64,000 nt of DNA from SpSt-539 sp964549445 (lineage in GTDB: Bacteria; Planctomycetota; Phycisphaerae; UBA1845; UTPLA1). Within the stretch, counting starts at the first letter, position 1, and each line of letters begins with the position of its first letter. The notes beneath the pieces are model-generated. The model saw nothing but the letters and a program-made list of their open reading frames with translations, had not been told where the DNA came from and did not search any database. The stretch spans positions 62,001-126,000 of the forward strand of contig CAZJVS010000003.1 in the NCBI GenBank assembly GCA_964549445.1, in the 5' to 3' direction. The position numbers and the translations under genes were made by a program. Below are positions 15,352 through 22,989 of the stretch, piece by piece.

Positions 15352-16337
15352 ACCTGGCAGTGCGTTTCGCGGTATCAATCGTTCTTGCGTCCGTGATGGG
15401 GACGGCGGGGTGCGATCGAACCGGGTCGCGCGGGGCCGCGGTGAAGCCGTCCCGCCGCGTGCTGTTGATCGGACGGGCACCGTCCGATCCGACCTGGCGA
15501 ATTGTCCAGCGTTTGATGATAGCCGTGCCGCCGGTTTCGCCGGACGTCGAGTGGGTCGTGCAACTGCCCCCGGCCGGGACGCCGGGCGCACAACAGGATG
15601 CGATCGAACAGGCCACGGAGCAAAAGTTCGACGCGATCTGCGTGTGGGTGATCGATCCGACTGCGGTGCGGGGTTTGCTTGAAGGAGTGTATTCGCGCGG
15701 GACGCCGGTGGTGGCGCTCGGGAAGGACGTCGGGGAGTCCGGCCGAGCGCTTTATTGCGGGCCGGACGAGACCGACATCGGCGCGGCGATGGCCGAGGCG
15801 TGTGGAGCGGCATTGAACGGGCCTGCGCGGACGATCGGCATCATTCATGCCGCAAGCGCGCAGCCCGGCGCGGCACAGCGCCTTGCGAGCTTCAAGCAAC
15901 ACCTGGCAGCGGCCGGCGGAGCCGAGGTGCTGCGCGAGATCGACTACGGAGAGCGCGAGCTGGAGGCGGGGCAATTGCTGGCGGCGGAAGTGTTGCGATA
16001 TCCCCGAATGGGCGGGTGGGTGTTGCTGGATGCCGCACCGCTGAACGGGTGGCCCGCCGATCGAGCGGTGGTTCCGCCCGGGACGGCGCTGGTTTTCTAC
16101 ACGCCGACCTCCGCCGGGCTGGAGCGAGTGCGCCTCGATGCGAAGTGCTCGGCCGTGTGCCCCGATTTCGAGAGTATGTTCAGCCGTGGCATGTGGACGG
16201 CGGGGGAATTGGCCCGGCAGAGCAAATTTCAAAGCGACATCGAGACGATTCGGCCGCTGATCGTCACACGAAGCAACATCGACACGCTTGAGAGAACCTG
16301 GTTTGCGGCAACAACCGGGCCTGCGGCGAAGCGCTGA
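15348..16337 (+). CDS. Sugar-type periplasmic binding lipoprotein (RbsB-like fold)
   Basis: A lipoprotein with lipobox GTAGC (Cys22) followed by a two-lobe periplasmic binding fold of the Peripla_BP_4 type. It reads VLLIGRAPSDPTWRIVQRL, then AIEQATEQKFDAICVWVIDP, PVVALGKDV and RTIGIIHAASAQPGAAQRL, the usual order of the ribose/LacI-like family. No ABC permease or ATPase follows, so it may act as a sensor or envelope-bound receptor instead of a transporter part. Coupled by ATGA to the VanZ gene. 329 residues. Confidence 0.78.
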   Translation: MNLAVRFAVSIVLASVMGTAGCDRTGSRGAAVKPSRRVLLIGRAPSDPTWRIVQRLMIAVPPVSPDVEWVVQLPPAGTPGAQQDAIEQATEQKFDAICVWVIDPTAVRGLLEGVYSRGTPVVALGKDVGESGRALYCGPDETDIGAAMAEACGAALNGPARTIGIIHAASAQPGAAQRLASFKQHLAAAGGAEVLREIDYGERELEAGQLLAAEVLRYPRMGGWVLLDAAPLNGWPADRAVVPPGTALVFYTPTSAGLERVRLDAKCSAVCPDFESMFSRGMWTAGELARQSKFQSDIETIRPLIVTRSNIDTLERTWFAATTGPAAKR

Positions 16338-16411
16338 TCGCGAGTCGCTGTCGGCATACTCGCCGGACGATTATCTCGCCTCGCGGCGGTGTCGCGACTA
16401 CGATTCGGCGT

Positions 16412-16858
16412 ATGCCAATCGACGAGCGCGGCCCGTGGTATCGCGACGGGCTGAAATTCGCCTGCACACAATGCGGCAACTGCTGCACCGGCCCGCCCGG
16501 CTACGTCTTTTGCACTCCGGAAGAAGTGGCGATGATCGCGGCATTCCTCGGGCGCGAGGATGGGGCACTGACGAAATACGAATTGCGTCGCGTCGGGCCG
16601 CGCCTGTCGCTGACCGAACGCGAGAACGGCGACTGCGTGTTCCTCAAGGAGCAGGACGGCAAACGCATCTGTGGGATTTATCCTGTGCGGCCGTTGCAGT
16701 GCCGGACGTGGCCGTACTGGGACAGCAATCTTGAGAATCGGGCGGCGTGGCGGTCGGCGTCGAAGACGTGTCCCGGGATCGATCGCGGCCGCACGCACAC
16801 GTTTGTGCAGATCGAGCGCGTGCGCACGGCGCGGACTTGGGACGAGGCGAAACAATGA
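16412..16858 (+). CDS. YkgJ-family Cys-cluster protein (putative metal-binding)
   Basis: 148 residues with the YkgJ/UPF0153 signature CTQCGNCC (Cys18, 21, 24, 25), followed by CVF, CGIYPVRPLQCRTWP. This family is predicted to chelate zinc or an iron-sulfur cluster; biochemical function is not established. Its last codons overlap the next gene, which carries a variant of the same motif, so the two are made together. Confidence 0.85.
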   Translation: MPIDERGPWYRDGLKFACTQCGNCCTGPPGYVFCTPEEVAMIAAFLGREDGALTKYELRRVGPRLSLTERENGDCVFLKEQDGKRICGIYPVRPLQCRTWPYWDSNLENRAAWRSASKTCPGIDRGRTHTFVQIERVRTARTWDEAKQ

Positions 16859-17301
16859 ACGCTGAACTCGATCGCCGAATGCGGGAGTTCTACGGGCGCG
16901 TCGATGCGGACATCAACGCCCATCGTCCGGTGTGCACCAATCGCGGGGCGTGCTGCAAGTTCGCGACGTTCGGCCACAAGCTGTATGTAACCGGCGTCGA
17001 GTTGCAGTACTTCATCGAGAGACAACAGAAAGACGGGCTTCGACCGGTCGAGTCGGAAAACGCTTGTCCGTATCAGGTCGGCGGATTTTGCACGTCCCGC
17101 GAACATCGCCCGCTGGGCTGCCGGGTGTTTTTCTGCGATCCCGCCGCCCAGGGCTGGCAGTCCGCCGAGTATGAACGCGGCCTCGCGGAGCTGAAACAGA
17201 TTGGCTCCGATCTCGGCATCGAATATCGGTACCGAGAATGGCTATCGGCCTTGCGGGAGGCCCGACCGATTGACACAGGGGAGGCAAAATCGCTAATCTG
17301 A
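16855..17301 (+). CDS. Second YkgJ-like Cys-cluster protein
   Basis: 148 residues, the same length as the gene it overlaps (ATGA at 16855-16858). The Cys cluster is altered: CTNRGACC (Cys27, 33, 34), then ACPYQVGGFC, GCRVFFC. It keeps the CP...C...RPxxCR...F order of the family. The pair probably arose by duplication and divergence, and co-translation suggests a heterodimer or sequential action. Metal binding is inferred. Confidence 0.8.
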   Translation: MNAELDRRMREFYGRVDADINAHRPVCTNRGACCKFATFGHKLYVTGVELQYFIERQQKDGLRPVESENACPYQVGGFCTSREHRPLGCRVFFCDPAAQGWQSAEYERGLAELKQIGSDLGIEYRYREWLSALREARPIDTGEAKSLI

Positions 17302-17369
17302 GCGCGGATTTGGGGGTCGGCCGGGATTCGAGCCGATAGTAATTCCAGCAATCAGTCAGGAGTGCGCCC

Positions 17370-17582
17370 ATGCGACGATTCAAAACGCTGCTTGCGATTG
17401 TGATACTGGCAGAAATTGCGCTGACCACCGGCGGCTGTTCGGGCATCGGCACGACCCCGCAGGAAAACCTCTACACGGTCGGCCGTGTCGCAGATTCGGA
17501 TCTACGGATGTGGAACGATGACTGGATGCTGGCGACACAGACCAACCGGCCGTGGCGCGGGTCCTACTATCCCCTGAAGTAG
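17370..17582 (+). CDS. Small lipoprotein, 70 residues
   Basis: A signal peptide with lipobox TTGGC (Cys23) leaves a mature chain of about 48 residues ending in WRGSYYPLK. AGGAG sits 8-12 bp before the ATG. The mature part is rich in Trp, Asp and Asn with no recognised domain. The good ribosome site and clear lipobox make it a real gene; function unknown. Confidence 0.7.
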   Translation: MRRFKTLLAIVILAEIALTTGGCSGIGTTPQENLYTVGRVADSDLRMWNDDWMLATQTNRPWRGSYYPLK

Positions 17583-17617
17583 CCGCCACTCCATCACTGC
17601 CGCTAGAATTCGCCGTC

Positions 17618-17965
17618 ATGCACCACTGGGTTCGATTGATCCGCGTCGACGCCTGCGCGGTCGGCCGCGGGCAGTTTGTCGAGACCTCCGGGCACGAACT
17701 CGCGGTCTTCCGACTGCAACATCCCGAACAATTCATCGTGGTTCGCAACAGTTGTCCGCACGCGGGTGGAAACCTCGCGGCCGGACAAGTCGAGGGCAAC
17801 TGCGTGACGTGTCCGTGGCACCATTGGCAGTTTGACCTGGTGAGCGGTATGTGCGTGCTGTCTGACGCTGCCAAGCTAACGCACTACGAGGCGCGAACGA
17901 ACGACGGATTTGTCGAGGCGCTTTTGCCGACGGAACCGGGGGCAGCGAACCTTCCGGGCGAGTGA
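17618..17965 (+). CDS. Rieske [2Fe-2S] ferredoxin-like protein
   Basis: 115 residues containing a Rieske cluster site: CPHAGG (Cys and His ligands), then 16 residues later CPWHHW. The order VVRNSCPHAGGNL...CPWHHWQFDLVSG matches small NirD-type or dioxygenase-ferredoxin Rieske proteins, which carry single electrons in the cytoplasm. No partner oxygenase or reductase is adjacent. The ATG at 17618 is preferred because the domain starts there. Confidence 0.87.
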   Translation: MHHWVRLIRVDACAVGRGQFVETSGHELAVFRLQHPEQFIVVRNSCPHAGGNLAAGQVEGNCVTCPWHHWQFDLVSGMCVLSDAAKLTHYEARTNDGFVEALLPTEPGAANLPGE

Positions 17966-18007
17966 ACATCCATGCGCTTTGTCGCCGCCTGCCGGGGATT
18001 GGGGGGA

Positions 18008-18081
18008 TGGGCGGTACTGGACTCGAACCAGTGACCTCGTGGATGTCGACCACGCGCTCTAACCAACTGAGCTAACCGCCC
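18008..18081 (-). tRNA. tRNA-Val (GAC), with C at position 33
   Basis: Cloverleaf on the minus strand: acceptor GGGCGGT/ACCGCCC, D-stem GCTC/GAGC, anticodon stem CGTGG/CCACG, T-stem ACTGG/CCAGT with TTCGAGT loop, discriminator A, no encoded CCA. The anticodon loop reads T-C-GAC-A-T, giving anticodon GAC for valine. Position 33 is C where U is almost universal, so the assignment is slightly less certain than the cloverleaf itself. Confidence 0.85.
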
Positions 18082-18193
18082 GATCGCGGGATCGTGCCGC
18101 GGGGGATCGAAAATCGTCAGTGAAATCGGCCGGACTGTCAAGCCGCGGCGGGGTTGCGGCCGGCCGCCCACGCGATAGAATAGCTCGCATCGA

Positions 18194-18266
<73 letters not shown>

Positions 18267-18291
18267 GTTCGCTTCCGTGGGGGCGGCGGCC

Positions 18292-21200
18292 TTAACCAAC
18301 CAGAACCTGGCGGCGCACTTTGGGGCTGACGCGCTCCCGCGGCGTGAGGATTCCCTGATAGTTAAGCGGATCGGCGGATGAGACCGAGACGACGGGACGG
18401 TCGCCTTCACGCCGCAGCCGCCGCATGAGTTCAACAGCAGCAGGCAGGGCGAACTGCTCACCCGAGAAGCCGGAGACGAAGCGGCCGCCGCGGACATCGC
18501 CGCGCAGTTCGAGGCGACGGTAGACGCGGATCAACGCGGACCAGCTCAACGGACTCCTCTCACGGTCGAGCATGCGGCGGAAGACGACGCCCGTTCGCTG
18601 CAACAATTGGCGAGCCACGAATTCATCTGGGGGTGTCGAGCCGGACGTGGAGCGGAAGCGGCTCCAGCGGCCGATGGAGCGCACGGGGCGGCGGCGGCGC
18701 GAGGGTGGCGTCAGCATCTGGCGCAGCACGGCGAACGAGTCGCACGTGACCATTCCATGTGCCACCAATTCGGCGAGGCCGGATTCGACGTAGGCGGGGA
18801 CAAGATTGGCGGCGCGCTGCAGTTCCTGCGGAAACATGGCTCCGCGCGCGGCGAGCACATCGAGCAGGTCGCGGGCCGGACCACTCAACGACTCGGGTGA
18901 CGGCTCCGCGGCGAGGCCGAGCCAGGCGTCGAGCGATTCGCGCGGCACAAAGCAGATCGGCGTCATGCGAATCGGGCTCGCGCCGCCGCCCCAGAGCCGA
19001 CCCCACGCGAACTCGCCGGACAGCACCAGCTCGTCGAGCCACTCGCGGCGATAATCGCGAACACGGGCGGGGAGAATCTGGGACTCCCATGCATGCGTGG
19101 CGGCTTCGTAGCCAGCCAGCTGGTTAAGCACTTCTGCGACGCCGCGCGGCCCGTCGAGACGATAGTCGCCGTCGGCATGCTGCCAGGCGGCGAGGAATTG
19201 CAAGAACTCGCTGGCACTGACGGGTTCGATTTCGCGGCGGAGACGATCGAGTGTGTAGCGATGGATGCGGGCCAGAAGCCGGCGCTCGCACCATGCGGGC
19301 CGTCCGTCGAGGCGAGTGCGGAGGATCGCGCCTTCTCGTTCGAGCGTCGTCAGCAGGATTTCGAGCGAATCCGATCCACCGATGGCGATTCGCGGGTCAT
19401 CGGCGAAGACAGGGCCCAGCGCTTCGAATCGACCGCGAAGGACGGCCAATGGCTCGCGAGGTCCGTCAACAGCGGACCAACGGCCAGAGTCGTAAATGAC
19501 GCGCTTCTGGGCCGCGAGCAAATCGAGCCCTGCCTGCCAGGGAATTGCTTCCGCATCGGTGACGAAACCCATCCAGAGCAGGGCCTCGTGGACTTCCTCG
19601 GCATTCTCCGGCTGCGGCCAGGCCTCTTCGCGAACACGAGAGACGGCATCCGGGTCGAGCGCTCCGATTTCGTCAGCCGTGCGTGAGTCCAGCGTTCGAC
19701 GGGCGAGGACGGCTTGAGTGCGACGTTCTTCGAGCGGGGCATCATCGAGGAACGTGTAGGGTTGAGACGAGAGGATGCTTCGCGCGAAGGCGGACGGCTC
19801 CGGTGTGTCGATGGCGACACGCTCGATTGTTCCATCACGCAGGCCGCGGAGGACTTCGATCAGGCCTTCGATGTCAGTGGCTTCGGTCAGGCAGTCTTCG
19901 ATTGTCTGGTGTACGAGCGGATGCTCAGTCGGGATCGGCAGGTCGCCAGCGGGAAGATTCTCGGGGCAGGCGGCTGCCGCGGGAAACGTGGTGGCGAGCA
20001 GGTCGGCGGCGCGCATCCGCATGATGGCGGGGGGAACCGGCTTGCCGGACTGGAAGCGCTCGAGCACGAGCGACCGCGTGGCGTTCCACCGCCAGCGCGA
20101 TTCGAACATGGGCTGGTCGAGGATAGCCTGGGTGAGAACCTTGCGGACCGTGTCGGGGTGCAGGTAGTTAAAGACGTCTTCGAGCGGGAAGCTGTGGTGC
20201 GTGCCGAGCGAGATGACGATGGCTTCTTCGTTGGCGGCGGCCTGAAGCTCGAATCCGAATCCGCGGCAGAATCGCTTTCGCAAGGCGAGACCCCAGGCGC
20301 GATTGATCCGGCCGCCGAACGGGGCGTGCAGGACCATCTGCATGCCGCCGCTTTCATCGAAGAAGCGCTCGATGATCACGCGCCGCTGCGTCGGCACGGC
20401 GCCGAGGATGCGCCGGCCGTCGGAGAGGAATTCGGCAATCTGGGTTGCGGCTTCGGTCGAGAGATTGATCTCGCGAGGAAGAACCGTTGCGTCGGCACAC
20501 TCTTCACGGATGCGGCCGACCTCGCCCGATAGTTCGGGCGTACGCGAGGGGCCCTCGCCGAGCCAAAAGGGAATGGTCGGCGGTTGACCTTTCGCGTCGG
20601 CCACGCGGACCGTGCCGCGCTCGACCTTGAGAATTCGCCAGGACATGTTGCCGAGTTGGAAGATGTCGCCGACGTTGGCCTCGACGGCGAAGTCTTCATT
20701 CAACGTGCCGACGAACGTTTCGTCCGGGTCCTGCACGACGCGATAGTCGGCGACATCCGGAATTGCACCGCCGCCGGTAACGGCCGTGATGCGGGCGCGG
20801 CGGCGGGGCATCAGCCGATGACCGACGCCATCGCGATGGAGCAGGCCGCGGCGGCCCTCGGTGTGCATGCGTGTGACGGCATCGAAGGTGTCGCGCTCGA
20901 TGTCGCGATATGGGCCGGCGCGGCGCATGGTTTTGAACAGCTCGTCCTCCGACCAGCCATCGAGACCGGCGCCGACACAGGCGGCGACGACCTGCTGAGA
21001 CAGGATGTCGAGCGGGGCGGCGGGTTGCGGCGTGCGGTCGAGTTCGCCCCGCGAAGCGGCGCGGAGCAAGGCGGCAGCCTCGATCAGTTCGTCGATCGTG
21101 AGCGGGAAGAGGCGACCCTTGGGTATTCGACGGACGGCGTGGCCGGCGCGGCCGACTCGCTGCAGGAACGTGGCGATCGAGCGAGTCGAACCGATCTGGA

Positions 21201-22203
21201 TGACGAGGTCGACGTCGCCGATGTCGATGCCGAGTTCGAGGGACGCAGTAGCAACGAGCGCTCGAAGCGAGCCGGCCTTGAGTCGCTGTTCGGCGTCGAG
21301 ACGGCGCTCGCGCGAGAGACTGCTGTGATGGCAGGTGACCTTGTCTTCCCCGAGCAGCGGAGAGAGCCGCGCGGCAATCCGTTCGGCCATCTTGCGGGTG
21401 TTGGCGAAGATGAGCGTGGTCCGGTGTTCGCCGACGAGCGCAGCGACGCGGGCGTAGATTTCCGCCCATTGTTCGTGCGAACAGACGGTTTCGAGGGGTG
21501 AGGGCGGCACCTCAATTGCGACGTCCATCTGGCGGCGGTGGCCGACGTCGATGAGCGTACATTCGCGGTCAACCCCGACGAGGAATCGGGCTGTATCGGA
21601 GAGCGGTTTCTGTGTGGCGGAGAGGCCGATTCGCTGAAATGGACCGGCCAGGGCCTCGAGGCGCTCGAGCGAGAGGGCGAGGTGCGAGCCGCGCTTGTCG
21701 CGGGCGAGCGCATGTATTTCGTCCACGATGACGGTCTTGACGGTTCGCAGGATGTGGCGGCCGCCGGCACTGGTGAGCAGAATGTAGAGCGACTCGGGGG
21801 TCGTCACGAGAATGTGGGGCGGCTTGCGGAGCATGGCGGCCCGGTCGCGCTGAGGGGTGTCGCCGGTACGAACGAGCACGCGGAGCTCAGGGAGCGTGTT
21901 GTCGATGTCGATCAGCTCGCGAAGCGGGGCCTGGAGATTCTTCTGGACGTCATTGCTCAATGCGCGAAGCGGGGAGACGTAGAGGACGTGAGTCTCGTCG
22001 GGCAGCAAAAAGCCCTTGCGAAGCAGGCCATCCATGGCACTGAGAAAGGCGGCTAAAGTCTTACCGGTGCCGGTGGGGGCGGCGATGAGGACGTGCCGGC
22101 CGCCACGAATCGCCGGCCAGCCCAGGCGTTGTGGTTCGGTCGGCTCGCCGAGGCGCTCGGCGAACCAGCGCTGGATGGTGGGATGGAACCCGGAGAGGAG
22201 CAT
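18292..22203 (-). CDS. lhr: Lhr-family ATP-dependent helicase
   Basis: A large superfamily 2 helicase of 1303 residues. Walker A IAAPTGTGKTLAAFL lies near residue 40, Walker B/DEAH variant DEIHALARDKRG, motif Ia LYVSPLRALSNDV, motif V SLELGIDIGDVDLVIQIGS and motif VI QRVGRAGH. The Lhr core (RecA domains, winged helix, signature domain) is followed by a long C-terminal extension, shorter than the E. coli form (about 1540). Lhr proteins unwind DNA or RNA-DNA hybrids 3' to 5' and are linked to DNA repair. The start ATG at 22203 is directly before FHPTIQRWF, the usual opening. Confidence 0.93.
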   Translation of the reverse strand: MLLSGFHPTIQRWFAERLGEPTEPQRLGWPAIRGGRHVLIAAPTGTGKTLAAFLSAMDGLLRKGFLLPDETHVLYVSPLRALSNDVQKNLQAPLRELIDIDNTLPELRVLVRTGDTPQRDRAAMLRKPPHILVTTPESLYILLTSAGGRHILRTVKTVIVDEIHALARDKRGSHLALSLERLEALAGPFQRIGLSATQKPLSDTARFLVGVDRECTLIDVGHRRQMDVAIEVPPSPLETVCSHEQWAEIYARVAALVGEHRTTLIFANTRKMAERIAARLSPLLGEDKVTCHHSSLSRERRLDAEQRLKAGSLRALVATASLELGIDIGDVDLVIQIGSTRSIATFLQRVGRAGHAVRRIPKGRLFPLTIDELIEAAALLRAASRGELDRTPQPAAPLDILSQQVVAACVGAGLDGWSEDELFKTMRRAGPYRDIERDTFDAVTRMHTEGRRGLLHRDGVGHRLMPRRRARITAVTGGGAIPDVADYRVVQDPDETFVGTLNEDFAVEANVGDIFQLGNMSWRILKVERGTVRVADAKGQPPTIPFWLGEGPSRTPELSGEVGRIREECADATVLPREINLSTEAATQIAEFLSDGRRILGAVPTQRRVIIERFFDESGGMQMVLHAPFGGRINRAWGLALRKRFCRGFGFELQAAANEEAIVISLGTHHSFPLEDVFNYLHPDTVRKVLTQAILDQPMFESRWRWNATRSLVLERFQSGKPVPPAIMRMRAADLLATTFPAAAACPENLPAGDLPIPTEHPLVHQTIEDCLTEATDIEGLIEVLRGLRDGTIERVAIDTPEPSAFARSILSSQPYTFLDDAPLEERRTQAVLARRTLDSRTADEIGALDPDAVSRVREEAWPQPENAEEVHEALLWMGFVTDAEAIPWQAGLDLLAAQKRVIYDSGRWSAVDGPREPLAVLRGRFEALGPVFADDPRIAIGGSDSLEILLTTLEREGAILRTRLDGRPAWCERRLLARIHRYTLDRLRREIEPVSASEFLQFLAAWQHADGDYRLDGPRGVAEVLNQLAGYEAATHAWESQILPARVRDYRREWLDELVLSGEFAWGRLWGGGASPIRMTPICFVPRESLDAWLGLAAEPSPESLSGPARDLLDVLAARGAMFPQELQRAANLVPAYVESGLAELVAHGMVTCDSFAVLRQMLTPPSRRRRPVRSIGRWSRFRSTSGSTPPDEFVARQLLQRTGVVFRRMLDRERSPLSWSALIRVYRRLELRGDVRGGRFVSGFSGEQFALPAAVELMRRLRREGDRPVVSVSSADPLNYQGILTPRERVSPKVRRQVLVG

Positions 22204-22232
22204 GGGAGCAGTATAGAGCGCGAAATCGGCGC

Positions 22233-22261
22233 TTGACAGCAGTTTTGGTATTTGTTAGGAT
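22233..22261 (+). promoter_or_regulatory. Sigma-70-type promoter of the DUF1579 gene
   Basis: Perfect TTGACA (22233-22238), 17-nt spacer, TAGGAT (22256-22261). It lies 30 bp from the divergent lhr start and about 32 bp upstream of the DUF1579 start codon, whose AAGGAG ribosome site is at 22281-22286. Confidence 0.58.
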
Positions 22262-22292
22262 GCAGACAGCACAATCAAACAAGGAGAAAAAC

Positions 22293-22919
22293 ATGATGAC
22301 GCGACAGATCCTGGTTGGGTTACTGGCGGTGGGGCTGACGGCTGTGCTGACGGCACAAGTCGTCTCACAGGACAAGGGCGGCGAGAAGCCGAAGATTCCC
22401 GATCCCGGAAGCGAGATGGACAAGATGATGAAGGAGCACGAAAAGCTACTGCAGCCGGGGCCACAGCTCAAAGCGCTCACACCGCTGATCGGTGATTGGA
22501 ATTGCGCCGTGAAGATGTGGCAGGGCCCGGGCGGGCCGATCGAAGAGTCCAAGGGGTCGATGAAGCGGCAGTGGGTGCTCGACGATCATTGCATTCAGGA
22601 GAATTACGAGGGAACGATGATGAACAGGCCGTTCAAGGGCATGGGCGTCTTCGGCTACGACAACCTCAAGAAGGAATACTACTCAGTATGGTTCGACACC
22701 ATGAACACCAGCTACATCACACAGACCGGGCAGTCGGACCCGACCGGCAAGGTGATCACGATGACGGGCAAGTTTGACGACCCGATGACCCGCACCGAGC
22801 AGACCATGAAATCGGTTCTGACGATCGACAGCGACTCAAAGCACACATTTGTCACGTACGGTGCTGGTCCGGACGGGAAAGAGTTCAAGGCGATGGAGAT
22901 CGTCTCCACGCGCAAGTAA
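22293..22919 (+). CDS. Secreted DUF1579 family protein
   Basis: A signal peptide of about 25 residues (RQILVGLLAVGLTAVLTAQVV) precedes a DUF1579 domain: LTPLIGDWNC, then WVLDDHCIQENYEGTMM, FKGMGVFGYDNLKKEYYSVWFDTMNTS and a final ITMTGKFDDP strand set. The family is predicted to adopt a lipocalin-like barrel; function is not known. Start is fixed by AAGGAG six bases upstream of ATG 22293 and by a good promoter. 208 residues. Confidence 0.87.
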   Translation: MMTRQILVGLLAVGLTAVLTAQVVSQDKGGEKPKIPDPGSEMDKMMKEHEKLLQPGPQLKALTPLIGDWNCAVKMWQGPGGPIEESKGSMKRQWVLDDHCIQENYEGTMMNRPFKGMGVFGYDNLKKEYYSVWFDTMNTSYITQTGQSDPTGKVITMTGKFDDPMTRTEQTMKSVLTIDSDSKHTFVTYGAGPDGKEFKAMEIVSTRK

Positions 22920-22933
22920 GCGCGGGGTGATGT

Positions 22934-22977
22934 GCGAGCGCCGCCCGGGCCGTGGCAATCGGACGGGCGGCGCTCGC
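22934..22977. terminator. Bidirectional terminator-like hairpin between DUF1579 gene and ileS
   Basis: A perfect 14-bp GC-rich stem (22934-22947 with 22964-22977) and a 16-nt loop lie between the two convergent stop codons. There is no T-run on either strand, so it is either a rho-independent terminator of the tract-less kind or an mRNA-stabilising hairpin for both transcripts. Confidence 0.5.
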
Positions 22978-22989
22978 CATCTGCCCTGG

